Assembly (NCBI GenBank): GCA_035575135.1
Contig: DATLYE010000033.1
Location: 53,199 to 117,198, forward strand
Source of the DNA: JANWXD01 sp035575135
Lineage (GTDB): Bacteria > Acidobacteriota > Terriglobia > Bryobacterales > Bryobacteraceae
DNA: 64,000 nucleotides
Direction: 5' to 3'
Shown here: positions 58,029 through 64,000 of the stretch, one piece after another
How the letters are laid out: every line of letters starts with the position of its first letter
Numbering within the stretch: the first letter of the stretch is position 1
Program-made: the position numbers and the translations under genes
The notes under the pieces: generated by a model
Told to the model about the DNA's origin: nothing
Databases searched by the model: none
Seen by the model: the letters and a program-made list of their open reading frames with translations, nothing else

Positions 58029-59240
58029 CTACTTGAACAGCCGCGGGACAAAGTCGTACAGGCACCGCCGCCAGGTCAGCCATTCGTGGGCGGTGCCCGG
58101 CGACTCAAAGTAGACGTGCCTGATGCCGATTTTATCCAGGGCTTCGTGCAGGGCCTTCATGCCCATGCCCTCTTCGGTTCCGATGCCCAACCACAGCAAC
58201 CTGACCTTCTTGTTGAATTCCTCGGGGTTGGCGAACACACCGCCGTAGAGCGTCTTCGGGTCGAACTCACCCCTCAGGCCGGCGCCGCTGAAGTTTCCGA
58301 TCCAGGCGAACCTGTCCAGGTTGCCGAGCGCGGTGATGAAGGTCTGCATTCCTCCCATGGAAAGGCCGGCCATGGCGCGGTTCTCGCGGCCGGGAGCCAC
58401 GCGGTAGGTTCTCTCGATCATGGGGATCAGGTCGGTGAACATCATCTCGGTGAACGCGGCGCCGAAGTTCGGACCGAACGGGAGGCCGCCCCGCCCGGCG
58501 GGAGCGGCGCGTCCCGGCCCGGGCGCGGGGGGCGCGGGCGCCCGCAGCCAGCGGGCGTGATAAAGCGAATCATCTTCGCCCGGCCGGACGGCGTTGAGAT
58601 TGTCCATGACGACAAGCATGGACCGGGCCTTCTTCTCTGCAATCAGGTTGTCCATGATGAAATCCATGCGGCCCTGTATGTGCCAGCCCCACTGGTTCTC
58701 CCCCCAGCCGTGCAGCAGATACAGCACCGGGTAGCGCGCCTTCAGGTTGGTGTCGTAGTCCGGCGGCGTGTAGACGAAGCAGCGCCGCCACTGACCCGTA
58801 ACCTTGGAAAAATACCAGCGCGAACGCACTTCTCCGTGGGGCACGTTGCGGGCGTGGTAGTAGTCCACGCCGGGCTCGGGGATCTCGATACCGCTGTTGA
58901 ACCAGCCGGATCCGAAGAAGGTCTGGCTGGCGGGGTCCGCCACCTGAGCGCCGTCCACGATCAGGGTGTAGTAGTGGAAGCCCACCGCCAGGGGCGGGGT
59001 GGTGACGGTCCAGACGCCGTCGGGGCCCTTGGTCATGTCGTAGCGCTTGCCGACGATGCTGACCTGGACGGAGGCGGCCTCAGGCGCGCGAAGCCGAAAG
59101 CTCGCCCGGCCGTCGGGGTACACGCAAGGGTACTGCGCTCCGGGAATGTTCAGTATGGAAGGCTTGCACTCATCCGGGGGTTGTGCCCCGCAGATGCCGC
59201 AGACCAGAGTCATCAACGTCAACGCCAAGCTCAATCGCAT
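58029..59240 (-). CDS. Secreted esterase with N-terminal CBM48-like domain
   Basis: 403 residues with a signal peptide (about 1-19). Residues 30-110 form an E-set/CBM48-like beta-sandwich (YPDGRASFRLRAPEAASVQVSI). The alpha/beta-hydrolase fold follows with LLHGWGENQWGW, the nucleophile Ser in AGLSMGGMQTF and a His in GTAHEWLTWRR; it belongs to the esterase D/feruloyl-esterase-like group often found with xylan-degrading enzymes. A Pro/Gly-rich insert (PAPPAPGPGRAAPAGRGG) interrupts the fold. AAGGAG is five bases before the ATG at 59240. Likely removes ester decorations from plant polysaccharides. Confidence 0.9.
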   Translation of the reverse strand: MRLSLALTLMTLVCGICGAQPPDECKPSILNIPGAQYPCVYPDGRASFRLRAPEAASVQVSIVGKRYDMTKGPDGVWTVTTPPLAVGFHYYTLIVDGAQVADPASQTFFGSGWFNSGIEIPEPGVDYYHARNVPHGEVRSRWYFSKVTGQWRRCFVYTPPDYDTNLKARYPVLYLLHGWGENQWGWHIQGRMDFIMDNLIAEKKARSMLVVMDNLNAVRPGEDDSLYHARWLRAPAPPAPGPGRAAPAGRGGLPFGPNFGAAFTEMMFTDLIPMIERTYRVAPGRENRAMAGLSMGGMQTFITALGNLDRFAWIGNFSGAGLRGEFDPKTLYGGVFANPEEFNKKVRLLWLGIGTEEGMGMKALHEALDKIGIRHVYFESPGTAHEWLTWRRCLYDFVPRLFK

Positions 59241-59395
59241 AAACTCTCCTTGTAAATCTGGCGGCAGCGACAAACCGCACAGCCGCCGGGCGAACTTGAG
59301 TATCCGCAGGCACTCCGTAGTAGCATTACCCAGCGGCTTTGCGTGTTGCAAGCGTTTGCCTGCGGCGGCGGTACGGCGCTATGGTAAGAGCGGTC

Positions 59396-60145
59396 ATGCC
59401 GGTCAAAGGCGAACTGCGTGTGGGCACGTCGGGATGGAACTACGGGGACTGGAAGGGGATTTTCTACCCGGACTCGATGAAGAGCGCCGAGTACCTGAGC
59501 TTCTACGCGCAGCACTTCGACACGACCGAGATCAACTACTCCTTCTATCATTTGCCGCGTCCGTCCACGTACGAGAAGTGGGCCGCGCAAACGCCGGAGA
59601 AATTCCTGTTTGCGGTGAAGGCGAGCCGGGTGATCACGCACGTCAAGCGCCTGGCCGATGTGGGGGAGGAGTGGCGCAAGTTTCTGGAGAGCGCGCGGGT
59701 GCTCGGGAGCAAGCTCGGGCCGGTGCTGCTTCAGTTTCCGCCGTCCCTTAAAGCCGACCGGGAACGGCTGGCGGCTTTCCTCGGGGAGGCGCGTGCGGCC
59801 AAGGGGGCGCGCGGGCTGCGGCTGGCCTTCGAGTTCCGGCATGCGACGTGGTTCGACCCGGACATCTGCGAGCTTTTGCGCAAGCACAAAGCGGCGCTGG
59901 TGGTCGCGCAGTCGGAACGCTACCCCCAGGCGCCCATGACGCCCACGGCCCCGTTCGTGTATTTGCGATTTCACGGCCCCGGCGCGCTGTTTGCTTCGAA
60001 ATATTCGGAGAAGGAGCTCGAGGAGTGGGCCGAGCGCATCCGGAAGTGGCGCGCTGCGGGGCTGGCGGTGTTTGCGTATTTCAACAACGACTTTCATGGC
60101 TATGCCATCGAGAATGCGCGCCGGCTGCGGGAGCTGGCGGGCTGA
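59396..60145 (+). CDS. DUF72 (YecE-like) TIM-barrel protein
   Basis: 249 residues. The DUF72 motif ELRVGTSGWNYGDWKGIFYP at the N-terminus, FDTTEINYSFYHLP, LLQFPPSL, LAFEFRHATW and the C-terminal YFNNDFHGYAIENARRL are all present; the family is a TIM-barrel of unknown activity. The ATG at 59396 is chosen over one five codons upstream because AAGAG lies five bases before it. It is divergent from the esterase and convergent with the DUF1858 gene. Paired with no partner here. Confidence 0.92.
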   Translation: MPVKGELRVGTSGWNYGDWKGIFYPDSMKSAEYLSFYAQHFDTTEINYSFYHLPRPSTYEKWAAQTPEKFLFAVKASRVITHVKRLADVGEEWRKFLESARVLGSKLGPVLLQFPPSLKADRERLAAFLGEARAAKGARGLRLAFEFRHATWFDPDICELLRKHKAALVVAQSERYPQAPMTPTAPFVYLRFHGPGALFASKYSEKELEEWAERIRKWRAAGLAVFAYFNNDFHGYAIENARRLRELAG

Positions 60146-60154
60146 AAGGCGGCA

Positions 60155-60679
60155 CTAAGCTCGCTCCGGCCGGCAGAACAGGGTGACGTGCTGGCCGGGC
60201 TCCGTCTCGCGGCTGAAGACGAGGAAGCCGGCGCGGCGCATGGCCTCAATGAGCGGCTCGGGGCGGAAGGAGCCGGTCAGTTCGACCGCCTCGGCCGGCC
60301 CGAGTTGTTCGACCGCTTCCCGGACGCGGCCCAAGGGGTGTTCGCCGCGGGCCAGCAGCTCATCGGCGTCGAGGCGGAGCCGGACGGAAGCCTGACTGAC
60401 CCAAGCGGGGGCGGGCTCGGGAACCGCCTCCTGTGTCTCGCTGACCTCCGGGCCTTGCTGGCCGACGGCCTCGCGCAACTGGCGCACGAGGCTGCGGACG
60501 CTGACGCCGCCGATGCGCGCCGCCTGCTCGAGCGTGGCGACCTTGGCGACGGTTTTGCGCAGCACGGGGTTGCGCAGCCTGGAGAAGGCGGGCGCCATCC
60601 GGATGAGGACTTCTTCGAGCTCGGGATAGGCCTCAAGCAGGGCGCCGACTTTTGTTTCCGGGTTGATGGGCACTTTCAT
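60155..60679 (-). CDS. DUF1858 plus DUF2249 domain protein
   Basis: 174 residues in two parts. Residues 1-65 match DUF1858 (VGALLEAYPELEEVLIRMAP, then a helical pair), a domain often linked to redox-active disulfides, though the Cys pair is absent here. Residues 95-174 match DUF2249 (LDADELLARGEHPLGRVREAVEQL ... GFLVFSRETEPGQHVTLFCR), a TusA/ferredoxin-like fold. Its ATG overlaps the stop of a 25-codon ORF, which in turn overlaps the end of the DUF438 gene. GGAGG lies ten bases upstream. Such genes often accompany hemerythrin and nitric-oxide-related proteins. Confidence 0.85.
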   Translation of the reverse strand: MKVPINPETKVGALLEAYPELEEVLIRMAPAFSRLRNPVLRKTVAKVATLEQAARIGGVSVRSLVRQLREAVGQQGPEVSETQEAVPEPAPAWVSQASVRLRLDADELLARGEHPLGRVREAVEQLGPAEAVELTGSFRPEPLIEAMRRAGFLVFSRETEPGQHVTLFCRPERA

Positions 60680-60768
60680 GTGACAGGCGCCTCCTGCTTG
60701 CGGACGGGCCATGCCGTGGTTCCGCCAGCGTTGAATTCCATGGGGAGTTTCATGCGACAGGCGCCTCC
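60674..60768 (-). repeat. Duplicated stop/start junction, two 21-base copies
   Basis: Positions 60674-60694 and 60748-60768 are identical at 20 of 21 bases, 74 bases apart. Each copy contains a GGAGG ribosome-binding site and an ATGA stop/start overlap. Confidence 0.85.
60676..60753 (-). CDS. Possible 25-residue coupled microprotein
   Basis: ATG at 60753 overlaps the stop of the DUF438 gene (ATGA), and its TGA (60678-60676) overlaps the ATG of the DUF1858 gene (ATGA). It starts MKLPME and ends QEAPVT; the downstream protein starts MKVPIN and the upstream one ends EAPVA, because the junction sequence is duplicated. GGAGG also precedes this ATG by ten bases. It could be a spacer that keeps ribosomes coupled rather than a functional peptide. 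Confidence 0.4.
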   Translation of the reverse strand: MKLPMEFNAGGTTAWPVRKQEAPVT

Positions 60769-62006
60769 GCCGGTTCCTCGTCATAGTGGAGCAGGCGGCG
60801 TTCGCCCTCAAGCTGCCGGAGCCGTGTCAGATCCTGCGTCACCTCCAGGGTACCCAGGTAGCGGCCCTCGCGGTCGCGAACCGCGAAGTAGCGGATGTGG
60901 ACGAAGCGGCCGCGGAACTGGATCCAGAACTCGGCGACGTTGTGGCGGCCCGCGCGGAAATCGGAAAGGATCCGGTCCACGACGGCGACGCTTTTGGGCG
61001 GGTGGCAGTGCTGCACCTTGCGCCCGAGGATGGCGCGGCTGCGGGCGAAGATGCGGTCCGGACCTTCGGAGAAGAAACAGACGCGGTCCTCGGCGTCCAC
61101 GAAAGTCAGATCCACGGGGAGCGTGGAAAAGATGGCGGCCAGCTGCTCGAGGGTGAGGTTGCCGGTGGGAAGCTGGACGGCATCGGCGCCGGAGAGCCGG
61201 AGGGCCTCGCGCAGGACGGCCTCGGGCGGGCGGTAGCCCTCCTGCGGCTCGACCAGGCACCAGCCGTAGCGGGGCGAGGCGGCCCAGATTTCGGCCCAGT
61301 CCTCCTCGGTGAAGGTTTGCTCGCACATCGGCAGCAGGATGTGCTCCTCCTTGTAGATCATCTCTTCGAGGGCGGCGAGGGCGGCCTCGGCCACGGTGGC
61401 GGCAACCAGCTTCCATTCGCCTGCCGGCACGTTTTCCTGCTGCAAGGCCTCGCCGAGATCCTTGAGCAGGGCGCGGACCTCGTCATCCTTGGCCCACATG
61501 ACCTTGGAAGGACCGGTGATGCCGTAGCGCTCGAGGTGCGGGAAAAAGACGTGCTCCTTGCGCTGGTAATGCTTTTCGACGTCCATGAGTTCGTTGAAGG
61601 CCTGGCGCCAGCGCAGGAGCGCCTCGCCGGGGTCGGCCTCATCGGGGAGGCGGCGGATGTCGGCGATGGCGAGGCGCATGCGCAAGACGGCGCCGCGCAG
61701 GGCTTCGTTTTCCCGGCGGAAGGTGTCGGCGGGGTGGCCGGGCGGGACCGGGCGGGGCGGCGGCGGGACCAACACTTCCCGGGTCACCTGGGAGTGCAGG
61801 TCGCACATGCGCTGGATCTCCTCGACGGGCATGCCTTCGGCCATCAGTTCCTGTTCCATGGCCACGATCTCGGAGTAGTCGGTCTGGCGCACGAGCTCCC
61901 TGAGCTCGGTCCGGACCTGATCCGCCGGCGCGCCCTCGTGGAGTTTGCGGATGATGTCCTTCAACGTGCGCACCCGATGCGCGCGGTTGTCTATGAGTTC
62001 GCTCAT
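60750..62006 (-). CDS. DUF438-hemerythrin-PAS sensor-like protein
   Basis: 418 residues. DUF438 at about residues 10-75 (LKDIIRKLHEGAPADQVRTELRELV); a hemerythrin HHE domain at about 95-235 with metal-ligand candidates in DVEKHYQRKEHVFFPHLER and MIYKEEHILLPM; and a PAS domain at about 285-400 (IFSTLPVDLTFVDAEDRVCFFSEG, HCHPPKS, YFAVRDREGRYLGTLEV). The combination suggests a di-iron and possibly heme-linked sensor of oxygen or nitric oxide with no visible output domain. GAGGAG lies seven bases before the ATG. Coupled to the microprotein and DUF1858 genes downstream. Confidence 0.9.
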   Translation of the reverse strand: MSELIDNRAHRVRTLKDIIRKLHEGAPADQVRTELRELVRQTDYSEIVAMEQELMAEGMPVEEIQRMCDLHSQVTREVLVPPPPRPVPPGHPADTFRRENEALRGAVLRMRLAIADIRRLPDEADPGEALLRWRQAFNELMDVEKHYQRKEHVFFPHLERYGITGPSKVMWAKDDEVRALLKDLGEALQQENVPAGEWKLVAATVAEAALAALEEMIYKEEHILLPMCEQTFTEEDWAEIWAASPRYGWCLVEPQEGYRPPEAVLREALRLSGADAVQLPTGNLTLEQLAAIFSTLPVDLTFVDAEDRVCFFSEGPDRIFARSRAILGRKVQHCHPPKSVAVVDRILSDFRAGRHNVAEFWIQFRGRFVHIRYFAVRDREGRYLGTLEVTQDLTRLRQLEGERRLLHYDEEPAEAPVA

Positions 62007-62074
62007 GAGGCTGCTCCTCGCCTCCGAGCGTATCAGGGGCGGGCGGCGGAGGCGATGACTTCAGTCACAGCGCT

Positions 62075-63193
62075 TCAGACCAGCACGGTGACGGTGGTTT
62101 CGGTGCGGGCGACGGGGCGGTAGAGGGTGTCGCGCTCGACGGGCTCGCGGCCGGCCTCCCGGATCAGGCGCAGCAGCTCGCTGCGGCGCAGCGACTGGGC
62201 GGTGGTGGCGCCGGCGTCATGGTAGATCTTCTCCTCGACGACGGTGCCGTCAATGTCGTCGGCGCCGAAGCGCTGGGCGATCTGGGCGATGCGCGGCGTC
62301 ATCATGATCCAGTAGGCCTTGATGTGCGGGATGTTGTCGAGCAGCAGGCGCGCGACGGCGATGTTCTTGATGTCCTGGAAGCCGGTGGTGGGGGGCAAGT
62401 GGCGCAGGGCGGTGTTGGCCGGGTGGAAGGCCAGGGGGATGAAGGCCACAAAGCCGCCGGTTTCATCCTGGAGGGCGCGCAGCCGCAGCAGGTGGTCCAC
62501 GCGGTCCTCGTCGGTCTCGATGTGGCCGTAGAGCATGGTGCAGTTGGAGCGCAGTCCCAGCCGGTGGGCGGTGCGGGCGACCTCGAGCCACTCGTCGCCG
62601 TCAATTTTGTGATCGCAGATGATCTGGCGTACGCGCGGGGAAAAGATTTCGGCGCCGCCGCCGGGCAGCGAGTCCACGCCAGCCTCGATGAGGCGCTGGA
62701 GCGTTTCCTGCACGCTGATGCGCTCCCGCCGGGCCAGGTAGGCGATTTCGACCATGGTAAAGGCCTTGAGGTGGACCTGCGGGAAGCGCTGCTTGAGGCC
62801 GCGGAGCATTTCGCAATACCAGTCCAGGGTGAGCTCCGGATGCAGGCCGCCCACGATGTGGAACTCGGTCACGGCTTCGGTCCAGCCCTTGCCGGCGGTC
62901 TCCCAGACCTGCTCGAGGGACATGGTGTAGGCGCGCGGGTCTTTGGCGCGCTTGCCGAAGGCGCACAGCCGGCAGCTGGCCACGCAGACGTCGGTGGGAT
63001 TGATGTGGCGGTTGACGTTGAAATAGGTGACGTTGCCGTGCAGCCGCTCGCGGACCACGTTGGCCATGTAGCCCAGGGCCAGCAGGTCATGGGTGCGGTA
63101 GAGCGTCAGGCCGTCTTCGAAGGTGAGGCGGGAGCCGGAGGCGACCTTTTCGAGGATGGGGCGGAGGCGGGCGTCTTCGATCAGCGGCTGCAT
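62075..63193 (-). CDS. mqnE: Aminodeoxyfutalosine synthase (radical SAM)
   Basis: 372 residues; makes aminodeoxyfutalosine from a chorismate-derived enolpyruvyl-benzoate and SAM in the futalosine route to menaquinone. The radical SAM cluster motif is CVASCRLCAF, preceded by NRHINPTDV, and HIVGGLHPELTLDWYCEML favours MqnE over MqnC, which usually reads QGG at that place. PGGGAEIF and the late MMTPRIAQIAQRFGADDIDGTVVEEKI are also family features. It follows the prenyltransferase gene with three bases between them, which supports the assignment. Confidence 0.88.
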   Translation of the reverse strand: MQPLIEDARLRPILEKVASGSRLTFEDGLTLYRTHDLLALGYMANVVRERLHGNVTYFNVNRHINPTDVCVASCRLCAFGKRAKDPRAYTMSLEQVWETAGKGWTEAVTEFHIVGGLHPELTLDWYCEMLRGLKQRFPQVHLKAFTMVEIAYLARRERISVQETLQRLIEAGVDSLPGGGAEIFSPRVRQIICDHKIDGDEWLEVARTAHRLGLRSNCTMLYGHIETDEDRVDHLLRLRALQDETGGFVAFIPLAFHPANTALRHLPPTTGFQDIKNIAVARLLLDNIPHIKAYWIMMTPRIAQIAQRFGADDIDGTVVEEKIYHDAGATTAQSLRRSELLRLIREAGREPVERDTLYRPVARTETTVTVLV

Positions 63194-63196
63194 GGG

Positions 63197-64000
<804 letters not shown>

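Overview
The window looks like a piece of a GC-rich Gram-negative chromosome from the Acidobacteriota, most likely the Bryobacterales/Solibacterales. The main clues are a secreted VWFA-related protein of the type expanded in Acidobacteria (2596-3708) and a very large secreted protein (28792-32313) whose C-terminus matches, from memory, the uncharacterised domain typical of Solibacter (TIGR03437-like). The UnbV/ASPIC-VCBS protein, the DUF2961 and DUF4038-type glycosidases and the futalosine menaquinone genes fit the same picture. I see no rRNA, tRNA, insertion sequence, phage or CRISPR array; this is ordinary core chromosome with a few accessory surface and carbohydrate genes.

Left part (1-7.2 kb): the 5' portion of a Gfo/Idh/MocA oxidoreductase, a small membrane protein, a possible HExxH zincin, a rhomboid protease, a VWFA-related secreted protein, a phospho-site-less receiver domain, a metallo-beta-lactamase-fold hydrolase and a large PLP decarboxylase. 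From 17.7 kb down to 7.2 kb on the minus strand runs an 11-gene co-directional block: tgt, yajC, secD, secF, tonB, exbB, exbD, exbD, a TPR lipoprotein, rel and a DUF971 gene. It joins protein export, proton-motive-force transduction to the envelope, and the stringent response.

Middle (17.8-37.9 kb): LolA-like lipoprotein-carrier-fold protein, GT2 glycosyltransferase, cysS overlapping a trans-sulfuration enzyme, a GT-C membrane glycosyltransferase divergent from a methyltransferase, a GNAT enzyme, a patatin lipase, two large secreted proteins separated by a strong terminator and promoter, an ASPIC/VCBS protein and a 1038-residue class A penicillin-binding protein.

Right (38-64 kb): hemH divergent from an apiosidase-like glycosidase that overlaps tsaB; a cupin, a DUF2961 (GH172-like) protein and a DASS transporter; an orphan 3' fragment of an aldo/keto reductase; a sialidase-like protein; a Fur-family regulator overlapping an FHA-GAF-PP2C phosphatase; an amidase; an RND pump with its adaptor; a radical SAM protein; an esterase; a DUF72 protein; a translationally coupled DUF438-hemerythrin-PAS / 25-codon ORF / DUF1858-DUF2249 unit; and mqnE with a UbiA-type prenyltransferase running off the right edge.

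Two regulatory themes stand out. First, at least six genes have a TANNNT hexamer exactly six bases before the start codon and little or no Shine-Dalgarno sequence, which suggests widespread leaderless transcription; genes inside operons mostly keep good GGAGG-type sites. Second, several start codons sit beside perfect inverted repeats (rel, secF, the DASS transporter).
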